6,106 nt of DNA from CALKWS01 sp048594865 (GTDB lineage Bacteria > Actinomycetota > Actinomycetes > Actinomycetales > Beutenbergiaceae): contig JBMDWZ010000002.1 of NCBI GenBank assembly GCA_048594865.1, forward strand, positions 1 to 6,106. Reading direction: 5' to 3'. The first letter of the stretch is position 1; the number at the start of each line of letters is the position of its first letter. The position numbers and the translations under genes were made by a program. This document shows, one piece after another, positions 1-5,285 of this stretch. Under the pieces are notes generated by a model. The model was given only the letters and a program-made list of their open reading frames with translations, had not been told where the DNA came from and made no database searches.

Positions 1-414
1 GTCGGTGCCGTCATCGACGGGATCCGACTGTCGGACGCCGCCGCGAGCGCCCTAAACGACTCCGTTCCTGAACTCAGCCTGGACCCCGAGGCGCCGTGGC
101 GCGGTGGTCCCGTTGGCGTGATCGGGGACGACGACGGCGAATCCGGCTCTTCTTACTCCTCACCCGAGCCGGTGGTCGGTGCGGGCGTTGATGGCGACTC
201 TGGCACCGATGACTTCGCAGAGGATGAATCGGGGAGCGCCGCTGTCGAAGGGGCAGCGGATAACGACCCAGGCGCATCAGATGAGTCTGAAAGCGAAGGC
301 GACGCCGATCGTGCGGCTGAGCAGACGCCGGCGCTCTCGCCGATGCCCGGGGTGCTGGCTGGCACGTTCGTGCTGGCCGTGCTGGTCTTCGTGGCCTTCA
401 TGCTCTTCGGCTAG
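1..414 (+). CDS. C-terminal part of an acidic, tail-anchored membrane protein (5' end outside window)
   Basis: The frame is open from base 1 to a TAG stop at 412-414, giving 137 residues with no start needed inside the window. Residues 1-40 look like the end of a folded domain. Residues ~41-115 are low-complexity and dominated by Gly, Ser, Asp, Glu and Ala, which suggests a flexible, strongly acidic stalk. The last ~20 residues (after the motif LSPMPG) are a continuous hydrophobic stretch that ends at the C-terminus with no positive tail. The likely arrangement is an N-terminal domain joined by an acidic linker to a single C-terminal membrane anchor. I do not recognise the family, and no LPXTG motif is visible. 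A start inside the window at GTG 118 is possible but would remove the folded-looking part, so I read this as a truncated larger gene. It converges on the 440-1789 gene with only 25 bp between stops. Confidence 0.7.
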   Translation, partial: VGAVIDGIRLSDAAASALNDSVPELSLDPEAPWRGGPVGVIGDDDGESGSSYSSPEPVVGAGVDGDSGTDDFAEDESGSAAVEGAADNDPGASDESESEGDADRAAEQTPALSPMPGVLAGTFVLAVLVFVAFMLFG

Positions 415-434
415 GGAACCGCGTCGCTGGTCCC
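414..434. terminator. Weak hairpin between convergent genes
   Basis: The 25-bp gap between the convergent stops contains GGGAACC (414-420) and GGTCCC (429-434). These can pair as a 6-bp stem with one bulged A and an 8-nt loop. There is no T-run on either strand. The position suits a shared terminator, but the stem is short and the call is tentative. Confidence 0.25.
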
Positions 435-439
435 CTCGC

Positions 440-1789
440 CTAGGTAATGGCGGGCTGGTCGTGTTCGCGTTGCCTGCGCATCGTGTAGGCGTGCGCGGTG
501 CCGCCGCTGAGCACGATCAGCACCAGAATCTCCACGGCCGTTCCGGCCAGGTTCAACGCCAGTGCGCGCTCTGGAGTGCTGGTGAGCCACAACGTAGCCC
601 ACCCGATCACGCTGACGGCCGTCATCGTGAGCACCGCAATCCTGGCCCAGTTGCGGCGCAGGGCCATAAAGACCCCCATCACCGTGTAGAGCGTGAGGTA
701 GGCAGCCACCAGCCACAACAGCATGGGCAGGCTCAGGTCCAGTGGAATGAGTGGGGCTAATAGTTCCTCGTAGGCCGACACCGCCGCAGTGGAGGTGGAT
801 GCGATCAGCAGTGAACCGAACCCGACCACGGTCCGCACCAGAATCATCGCCAGACCGAACGCCACCGTCAGCGGCATCGACCGTGGCGGCAACGCGGCCG
901 CGGCCTCATCGTTGATCAGGGCGCGCATCTGGGGCGTGGGATCCAGGGTCTCGCGTAGGTCCACCAGAGGCAGGTCCCCGTCGGTGCGGATTCGGTCCCC
1001 GCCGCCGTTGCGGTGGTGGTAACCGCTGGAGAAGTTACGCAACCAGCGCACTCGGATACCGGTGTTCGCGGCGGTTTCATCGACGAGCGTGGCCAGAATG
1101 TGGTCGCGTTCCACATCCACCTCGGCGTCGATGCGGTGGGTGACCTGCAGGGTGAACCAGTTCAGGCCCACGGCGGTGTCATAGGTACCGGCGGCGAGCC
1201 AATCGGCCTTGCGACCACCGGGCAGCCGCCATCCGTCCGGGCAACGCCAGAACCGCACGTGGTGACGTTTGGCGGGGTTGCCCTCCACCTCCTGCTGGTA
1301 GGTGAACGCCATCCGGCGGCCAAACAGGTACAGCGGGCTCACCGGTGCGTCGGGGTAGGAGCGGCGCAGCAGGGTAGACACCACGATCCCGATCCCGCTG
1401 CGCAGGTTGAGCTCATCGGCCCGGTGCCAGCCGGCGTTGATCATGGCCTGGTGGATCTGCTCCTCGGTGCCACGCCAGCCCAGGTTGATGGGGTCCCCGA
1501 GCAGCCCCTCACGGGTGCGGGAGCGGCCAATGAAATAGTCCGGCACGTAGATCCGGGTCATCAGTTGATGCACCCGCGGCAGCAGGAAGTAGGTCACCAC
1601 CAGCCAGAACGGGATGAACGCCCATAGGTGCCGCCACCCGGCGGTGAGCAACTGGTGGATGAGCAGGAACGCCAACCAGCCCGATGCGATCGTCCCGAGG
1701 GTGAAGAACAGCCCATCCAGGAGGCGCACCGGGTTGCGTTGTACCTGTTCAACCACGTCATGGGCTGCCTCGGCGAGCGTCCTGGGCAT
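440..1789 (-). CDS. Multi-pass membrane protein with LssY C-terminal-type domain
   Basis: This 449-residue protein starts at ATG (1787-1789) and ends with TAG (440-442). Two membrane segments lie near residues 24-46 and 53-71, and about four more near 303-330, 355-376, 382-402 and 410-430. Between them, residues ~97-260 form a soluble domain that I assign to the LssY C-terminal family (often found beside PAP2 or DedA domains). The matching motifs are DPINL (99-103), SPLYLFGRR (151-159), HHVRFWR (176-182), TYDTAVGL (202-209) and THRID followed by D-x-E-R-D (217-229). The molecular activity of this domain is not established. Here it is embedded between membrane helices, without a recognisable PAP2 phosphatase or DedA part. 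There is no Shine-Dalgarno; a TAACCT box 7 nt upstream suggests a leaderless transcript. The gene is divergent from channel 1 across 80 bp. The family assignment is from motif memory; the membrane topology is more certain. Confidence 0.85.
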   Translation of the reverse strand: MPRTLAEAAHDVVEQVQRNPVRLLDGLFFTLGTIASGWLAFLLIHQLLTAGWRHLWAFIPFWLVVTYFLLPRVHQLMTRIYVPDYFIGRSRTREGLLGDPINLGWRGTEEQIHQAMINAGWHRADELNLRSGIGIVVSTLLRRSYPDAPVSPLYLFGRRMAFTYQQEVEGNPAKRHHVRFWRCPDGWRLPGGRKADWLAAGTYDTAVGLNWFTLQVTHRIDAEVDVERDHILATLVDETAANTGIRVRWLRNFSSGYHHRNGGGDRIRTDGDLPLVDLRETLDPTPQMRALINDEAAAALPPRSMPLTVAFGLAMILVRTVVGFGSLLIASTSTAAVSAYEELLAPLIPLDLSLPMLLWLVAAYLTLYTVMGVFMALRRNWARIAVLTMTAVSVIGWATLWLTSTPERALALNLAGTAVEILVLIVLSGGTAHAYTMRRQREHDQPAIT

Positions 1790-1796
1790 GGTCAGA

Positions 1797-1802
1797 AGGT
1801 TA
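1797..1802 (-). promoter_or_regulatory. Candidate -10 box of the LssY-domain gene (leaderless start)
   Basis: On the minus strand the sequence reads TAACCT, then 7 nt, then the ATG at 1789. That spacing puts transcription initiation at or next to the start codon. No good -35 is seen 16-18 nt upstream. No ribosome binding site is visible, which agrees with leaderless translation. Confidence 0.45.
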
Positions 1803-1833
1803 CCCGGGGAGATGGGTAGATCTAGCCGCCAGA

Positions 1834-1863
1834 TTCACAGAAGCCGCCTGCTCGGTCTAGCCT
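1834..1863 (+). promoter_or_regulatory. Candidate promoter of channel 1, leaderless
   Basis: TTCACA (1834-1839, one mismatch to TTGACA) is followed after 18 bp by TAGCCT (1858-1863). The GTG start codon begins 6 nt further at 1870, so the predicted transcript starts at or within a base of the start codon. No purine-rich ribosome binding site is present. This is the best-formed promoter in the window. Confidence 0.55.
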
Positions 1864-1869
1864 CACGTT

Positions 1870-2832
1870 GTGCCAGCACCGCAAGCCCCCGCGCCCTCAT
1901 CCGAGTCCACTCATTGGTATAGCCGTGCCAGGCTTGGCCAGTGGGTGGAATCGATGCCCGTTCAACGCGTCGTCATCGTCGCCATTCTCATCAACGCTGC
2001 CATCCTGGGCGTACAGACGGCACCCAACCTTCCGCCGTCGACGTCCGCGGCTTTGGAATGGGTGAACACCGCATTCTTGGCACTGTTCGTGCTGGAGCTG
2101 GTGATCAAGCTGTATGCCTTCCGGCTGAAGTTCTTTGCGTCCTCGTGGAACGTTTTCGACTTCGTGGTGATCGCGATCGGCATCATCCCCGGCAGCGGGT
2201 TCGCGGTGTTGCGCGCCCTGCGGGTGCTGCGGGTGCTGCGGCTGATCTCGATGGTGCCAGCGCTGCGGCGGATCGTGGAGGCGCTGGTCAAGGCAATCCC
2301 CGGGATCCTGTCGATCGGGGTGCTGCTGTTCATCCTGTTCTACGTGGGTGCGGTGATGGGATCGTCTCTGTTCGGGTCCACGTTCCCGCAGTACTTCGGC
2401 TCCCTGGGCCAGTCGCTGATCAGCCTGTTCCAAATCATGACCATGGACAACTGGTCCATCCTCAGCCGCGAGGTCGCCACCGTGTACCCCTGGGCGTGGG
2501 GCTTCTTTATCCCCTTCATCCTGGTCAGTGCGTTCACGGTGCTGAACCTGTTCATCGCCGTGATGGTCGATGCGATGAAGTTCCTCGACGACGGCACCGA
2601 GGACTCCAAAGCCCCCGCCGGAGCGCTGCGCAGGAGCCAGACCGACCTATCCGAGAGCTTGGCCAATGGTCTGGCCGATCCGTTGCAGACATCGGCCAAC
2701 CCTGGCAGTGAGGCCACCCAACTTGGGGCGGACGACGGTGCGCAAGACGCCCTCAACCCCGCCGAATACCGCGAACTGCTCCGTGAGGTTCGCGCCCTGC
2801 GGGCGGAGATCTCCCGGATGGGCGACCGCTAG
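1870..2832 (+). CDS. Voltage-gated cation channel, BacNav-like, filter TMDNWS (channel 1)
   Basis: This 320-residue single-domain channel subunit should assemble as a plasma-membrane homotetramer (or heterotetramer with its neighbour). Segments: S1 ~31-50, S2 ~63-83 (E76, K80), S3 ~93-107 (NVFDF, D97), S4 ~111-134 with gating arginines R115, R118, R121 and R124 every third residue, amphipathic S4-S5 linker, S5 ~145-167, pore helix ~181-190, filter T191-M-D193-N-W195-S, S6 ~210-237 ending IAVMVDAM. FFIPFI, FPxxFGxLG and VDAM resemble NavAb. The filter has Asp where NavAb and NaChBac have Glu (TLESW), and Asn at the next position, so calcium or mixed selectivity is possible; it is not a potassium channel (no TVGYG). 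Residues ~240-295 are a hydrophilic linker, and ~297-318 (ELLREVRALRAEI) a short coiled coil, as in the BacNav tetramerising tail. GTG at 1870 fits the promoter spacing; no ribosome binding site is seen. Confidence 0.93.
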   Translation: MPAPQAPAPSSESTHWYSRARLGQWVESMPVQRVVIVAILINAAILGVQTAPNLPPSTSAALEWVNTAFLALFVLELVIKLYAFRLKFFASSWNVFDFVVIAIGIIPGSGFAVLRALRVLRVLRLISMVPALRRIVEALVKAIPGILSIGVLLFILFYVGAVMGSSLFGSTFPQYFGSLGQSLISLFQIMTMDNWSILSREVATVYPWAWGFFIPFILVSAFTVLNLFIAVMVDAMKFLDDGTEDSKAPAGALRRSQTDLSESLANGLADPLQTSANPGSEATQLGADDGAQDALNPAEYRELLREVRALRAEISRMGDR

Positions 2833-2877
2833 TCAACAGCGGACGCACCGCATCCAAGGCGCCTGAAAGGCCGGCGC

Positions 2878-2903
2878 TAGTGCCCGGCGCAGCGCGGGCA
2901 CTA
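2878..2903. promoter_or_regulatory. 9-bp perfect inverted repeat over the channel 2 promoter (operator or hairpin)
   Basis: TAGTGCCCG (2878-2886) and CGGGCACTA (2895-2903) are perfect inverted copies separated by 8 nt. The right arm runs into the proposed -10 box TACTCT (2902-2907), so a dimeric regulator bound here would cover the -35/-10 spacer. In RNA the same bases form a stable stem, so it could instead end or attenuate transcription from channel 1; no T-run follows. No copy is seen upstream of channel 1. Confidence 0.45.
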
Positions 2904-2907
2904 CTCT
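2902..2907 (+). promoter_or_regulatory. Candidate -10 box of channel 2 (leaderless start)
   Basis: TACTCT is followed by 7 nt and then the GTG start at 2915, the same geometry as the two other channel-region promoters. The -35 region (around 2880-2885, GTGCCC) is poor, so an activator or a different sigma factor may be needed. Low read-through transcription from channel 1 is also possible. Confidence 0.4.
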
Positions 2908-2914
2908 CGCGTTT

Positions 2915-3892
2915 GTGTCTGAAGCTTCCCCCTCACCCAGCACCGCTCCATCACAAAGCACCGCTCCATCACCCGGCACCACTCCGCCGTCGCCGCGCTG
3001 GTATAGCCGCGCGCGCTTGGGCGCGTGGGTGGAATCCACCGGTGTGCAGCGGTTCGTCATCGCCGTCATCCTGCTGAACGCGATCATCTTGGGGATCCAG
3101 ACCGCACCGAGTTTGGGCGGGGAAGCGCGACAGTGGCTGAACTACCTGGACGTGGCGTGCCTGGCGATTTTCATCGCCGAATTGCTACTCAAGCTGTACG
3201 CATTCCGCTTGAAATTCTTCAAATCGGCGTGGAACGTGTTCGACTTCATCGTCATCGCGATCGCGCTAGTACCGGGCAGCGGTTTCGCCGTGTTGCGTGC
3301 CCTGCGGGTGCTTCGGGTGCTGCGGCTGATCTCGATGGTCCCGGCACTGCGCCGGGTGGTGGAGGCCCTGATCCGTGCGGTGCCGGGGATCCTGTCCATC
3401 GGTGCGCTGCTGTTTATCTTGTTCTACGTGGCCGCGGTGATGGCGACCACCTTGTTTGGCCCATCGTTCCCGCAGTACTTCGGCACCCTGGGGCAGTCGC
3501 TGATCAGCCTGTTCCAGATCATGACCATGGACAACTGGTCGGTGGTCAACAACGAGATTTCCGCGGTGTACTCCTGGGCCTGGGCGTTCTTCATTCCGTT
3601 CATCCTGATCAGCGCGTTCACGGTGCTGAACCTGTTCATCGCCGTCATGGTCGATGCCCTGAAGTTCCTCAACGACGACGGCACCGGGGATTCTGAGACT
3701 GGCGAAGCCGTCAATGGCGAGACCGTCGATGGCGAGGCTGTCGTTGGCGAGGCTGTCGATGAGGCGCCGGACGCGGCCAGGGAACCGGACGCCGTCGGGC
3801 ACCAAAATGGTGATGCTGCAGCAGGGCACGAGGCTCTACTGTCTGAAATCCGGGCGCTGCGCGCCGAACTCGCCGAGCACCGAAAGGCCTAA
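2915..3892 (+). CDS. Voltage-gated cation channel, BacNav-like, filter TMDNWS (channel 2, paralogue)
   Basis: This 325-residue paralogue of channel 1 has the same fold: S1 ~45-63, S2 ~75-95 (E89, K93), S3 ~107-120 (D110), S4 ~122-147 with R128, R131, R134 and R137, S5 ~155-178, pore helix ~193-203, filter T204-M-D206-N-W208-S, S6 ~222-248, coiled coil ~305-322 (LLSEIRALRAELAEH). Ungapped alignment of residues 29-254 with channel 1 residues 16-241 gives about 168/226 identities by hand. Differences concentrate in the S1-S2 loop, the outer pore after the filter (VVNNEISAVYS against ILSREVATVYP), a Pro/Ser/Thr-rich N-terminus (~1-27), and the acidic linker (~255-300), which contains four copies of a five-residue GEAVx repeat. 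GTG 2915 is the first possible start after an in-frame stop at 2864. No ribosome binding site is seen. Its TAA overlaps the next gene's ATG by one base (TAATG), indicating an operon. Confidence 0.93.
   Translation: MSEASPSPSTAPSQSTAPSPGTTPPSPRWYSRARLGAWVESTGVQRFVIAVILLNAIILGIQTAPSLGGEARQWLNYLDVACLAIFIAELLLKLYAFRLKFFKSAWNVFDFIVIAIALVPGSGFAVLRALRVLRVLRLISMVPALRRVVEALIRAVPGILSIGALLFILFYVAAVMATTLFGPSFPQYFGTLGQSLISLFQIMTMDNWSVVNNEISAVYSWAWAFFIPFILISAFTVLNLFIAVMVDALKFLNDDGTGDSETGEAVNGETVDGEAVVGEAVDEAPDAAREPDAVGHQNGDAAAGHEALLSEIRALRAELAEHRKA
2939..2972 (+). repeat. 16-bp direct repeat coding the STAPS motif in the channel 2 N-terminus
   Basis: AGCACCGCTCCATCAC occurs at 2939-2954 and again at 2957-2972, an 18-bp period that keeps the frame. 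It encodes two copies of STAPS in the low-complexity N-terminal tail, absent from channel 1. This suggests recent slippage-type expansion of a disordered segment. Confidence 0.8.
3701..3760 (+). repeat. Four 15-bp tandem repeats in the channel 2 linker
   Basis: Four imperfect 15-bp units beginning GGCGA at 3701, 3716, 3731 and 3746 encode GEAVN, GETVD, GEAVV and GEAVD. They lie between the S6 gate and the C-terminal coiled coil and add acidic residues to the linker. Channel 1 has no equivalent. The unit length preserves the frame, so copy number could vary among strains without breaking the gene. Confidence 0.85.
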
Positions 3893-4497
3893 TGCATCTC
3901 GACGGACCAACGCTGCGACTGCGTGACTATCTCCCGTCCGACGGCGAGCGGCTGGGTTGGCTCCTGGGTCACGAGCGTCCCTGGCACCAAACGAACGGCC
4001 CCTACTTTGGGCTGCCGACCGCCGCGCAGACCAGCCTAAATACCGAACAGATGCGGTTGCTCGCCGCGAAGGACCACGACTCTCTGCCGTCCCCGCGAAC
4101 GATCCTAGGAATCGAGCACCGGGACTCTGGGGAGCTCATCGGTTCGGTCAACTGGTACTACGAATCGGCCGAAACCGACTGGCGTCGAATGGGCCTGGGC
4201 ATCCACGACGAGGGTTACTGGGGCCAGGGCCTTGGCACCGAAGCCCTTGCGCTGTGGACCTCTTACCTCTTTATGTCCACCGATGTGCTGCGGATGGACT
4301 TTGCCACGTACTCAGGGAACCCGGGAATGGTCACCGTGGGACGAAAACTGGGGTTCATCGAGGAGGCGCGGATTCGGCAGGCGCGGCGGTGGTCCGGGGG
4401 CGTGCACGACTCGATCGTGATGGGCCTGCTGCGTGAGGAGTGGGAGCAGGTTCGCGGGGAGTGGCCGCAGAGGCGCGTTCGGTCGGTAGAAGGATGA
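3892..4497 (+). CDS. GNAT-family N-acetyltransferase, RimJ/RimL-like
   Basis: This 201-residue protein should transfer an acetyl group from acetyl-CoA to an amine. It opens with the RimJ/RimL-type start LDGPTLRLRDYLPSDGERL. The acetyl-CoA-binding motif A is GIHDEGYWGQGLGTEAL (103-119), with the pyrophosphate loop Q112-G-L-G-T. N143 in SGNPGMVTVGRKLGFIEEARIR (141-162) matches the conserved Asn and KLGF motif of this subgroup, and DSIVMGLLREEW (173-184) is the usual C-terminal strand. The length is normal for a single-domain enzyme. The substrate cannot be read from the sequence: ribosomal proteins, other protein N-termini and small molecules are all known in the family. ATG 3892 overlaps the channel 2 stop, and GAAAGG (3882-3887) lies 4 nt upstream as a usable ribosome binding site. 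Co-translation with an ion channel is notable, but a functional link is only inference. Confidence 0.92.
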   Translation: MHLDGPTLRLRDYLPSDGERLGWLLGHERPWHQTNGPYFGLPTAAQTSLNTEQMRLLAAKDHDSLPSPRTILGIEHRDSGELIGSVNWYYESAETDWRRMGLGIHDEGYWGQGLGTEALALWTSYLFMSTDVLRMDFATYSGNPGMVTVGRKLGFIEEARIRQARRWSGGVHDSIVMGLLREEWEQVRGEWPQRRVRSVEG

Positions 4498-5072
4498 GGC
4501 CGGCGGCACAGAATCAGCCGTGGCTGCAGATGCAGAGCAGCGGTTGGGCGCGTTGGACGCCGGGCGCCGCCGCCGTAGCCGTGATCCTTGGAGGGTCATT
4601 CGCCGTGGGAATGCTCGGGGCGGGCCGCCCGTCTTATGCGCTACCCGCGGGCCTGGCGGCTGCGGCGCTAACGATGGTGTTCTTCCCGCTGATCGTTTCA
4701 GCGCTCTACCCCGCGGTGTGGTTTCACCCGCCCTCTGGCACGATTCGGGCCGGGCGGCGCACCTACGCGGTACGGCAGGTCCACACGGTCAAGCTAAAGA
4801 CATACCAAGACCGGCGGATCTATCTGGACACCGGCGCCGGTCGCATCCGGATACTGGTGTCCAAGTGGCCGCTCCCATGGGGCAAGGGGCTGTCACCGGA
4901 AAACGTGGCTGCCCTTCGTCTGGCCCTGCTGCAGATGGACGCCGTAAAGAGCCAGTCGCCGCACTCGCGGTGGCCGGTTGAAGTGGTCGCCCAAATCGAT
5001 AAGTGGTTCACCGGCGCATGGCCTGAGCACAGCCCACCGCCTGCACCTCCTGGGGATCTGTACCGGCGCTAG
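4494..5072 (+). CDS. Small two-TM membrane protein with PH-like cytoplasmic region, unknown function
   Basis: This 192-residue protein has two membrane segments near residues 23-42 and 49-74. After them comes a soluble region, ~80-150, of short strands (SGTIRAGRRTYAVRQVHTVKLKT, RRIYLDTGAGRIRILVS) ending in a helix (SPENVAALRLALLQM). That order resembles the bacterial PH-like domains found after paired membrane helices, but I see no diagnostic motif, so the fold is a guess. The C-terminus is proline-rich. I chose ATG 4494 because it forms an ATGA overlap with the GNAT stop. AGAAGG directly abuts this ATG, too close for normal use, so reinitiation after GNAT is likely. Alternatives are GTG 4440 (18 residues longer, inside GNAT) or ATG 4530. 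It is the last gene of the channel 2 operon. Confidence 0.75.
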   Translation: MRPAAQNQPWLQMQSSGWARWTPGAAAVAVILGGSFAVGMLGAGRPSYALPAGLAAAALTMVFFPLIVSALYPAVWFHPPSGTIRAGRRTYAVRQVHTVKLKTYQDRRIYLDTGAGRIRILVSKWPLPWGKGLSPENVAALRLALLQMDAVKSQSPHSRWPVEVVAQIDKWFTGAWPEHSPPPAPPGDLYRR

Positions 5073-5100
5073 GCCCGCGAACTCCCTTGGCTCTTGACCT

Positions 5101-5128
5101 TCTGCCACCCACCTCTCTGCCACCCACC
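5101..5128 (+). repeat. Short direct repeat TCTGCCACCCACC
   Basis: The 13-bp unit TCTGCCACCCACC occurs at 5101-5113 and 5116-5128, a 15-bp period, in the gene-free stretch 5073-5285. No coding frame in this stretch looks real. Confidence 0.7.
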
Positions 5129-5135
5129 CCCTCAG

Positions 5136-5186
5136 CCCGAGCGCGCCCAACTGGTCGTAAATCGTGACCATTTGGGCGCGCTCGGG
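5136..5186. repeat. Strong 15-bp inverted repeat, candidate bidirectional terminator or extragenic palindrome
   Basis: CCCGAGCGCGCCCAA (5136-5150) and TTGGGCGCGCTCGGG (5172-5186) are perfect inverted copies. Inside them, after one C/T mismatch, TGGTC (5152-5156) and GACCA (5166-5170) extend the stem by 5 bp, leaving the A/T-richer 9-nt loop GTAAATCGT. It lies between the ends of two convergent genes, so it could terminate both. It lacks a T-run, so it is not a canonical intrinsic terminator. It could also be a copy of a dispersed extragenic palindrome or a protein-binding site. Confidence 0.75.
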
Positions 5187-5210
5187 GTGGCCGTTTGGGG
5201 GCACGTGGCA

Positions 5211-5271
5211 GCAGTCAGGCCGGGCAGTGCCGTGGCCGCCGGCGCGGGGCGGCAGTCAGGCCGGGCAGTGC
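5211..5271 (+). repeat. 20-bp direct repeat, 41-bp period
   Basis: GCAGTCAGGCCGGGCAGTGC occurs exactly at 5211-5230 and 5252-5271. The flanks also match in part (CGTGGCC and GCTGGCC follow the two copies). It lies just past the 3' end of the 5286-5915 gene. No function can be assigned. Confidence 0.8.
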
Positions 5272-5285
5272 GCTGGCCATTGGCG

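Noticed and set aside
1013..1627. 204-residue plus-strand open frame
   Set aside because: It lies antisense to the LssY-domain gene, whose protein has clear family motifs and membrane helices; the plus-strand product is a His/Gly/Pro-rich shadow of high GC content.
1941..2711. 256-residue open frame overlapping channel 1
   Set aside because: It is the shifted frame of channel 1, rich in Arg, His, Gly and Asp with no fold-like pattern. A similar shadow at 3025-3696 overlaps channel 2, as expected for paralogues.
1870..3892. One two-domain (two-pore-channel-like) gene instead of two genes
   Set aside because: Channel 1 ends with TAG at 2830-2832, and channel 2 is in a different frame after 82 bp with its own GTG and promoter-like box. 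A single frameshift could not join them cleanly because of the extra stop at 2864 in the channel 2 frame.
1870..3892. Potassium channel identity
   Set aside because: No TVGYG-type filter is present; the pore has FQIMTMDNWS and S6 has NLFIAVMVDA, matching the BacNav/Cav type.
4440..4493. GTG 4440 as start of the two-TM protein
   Set aside because: It would overlap the GNAT gene by 58 bp and adds a low-complexity Arg/Ala/Gly tail; the ATGA overlap at 4494 is the more usual arrangement.
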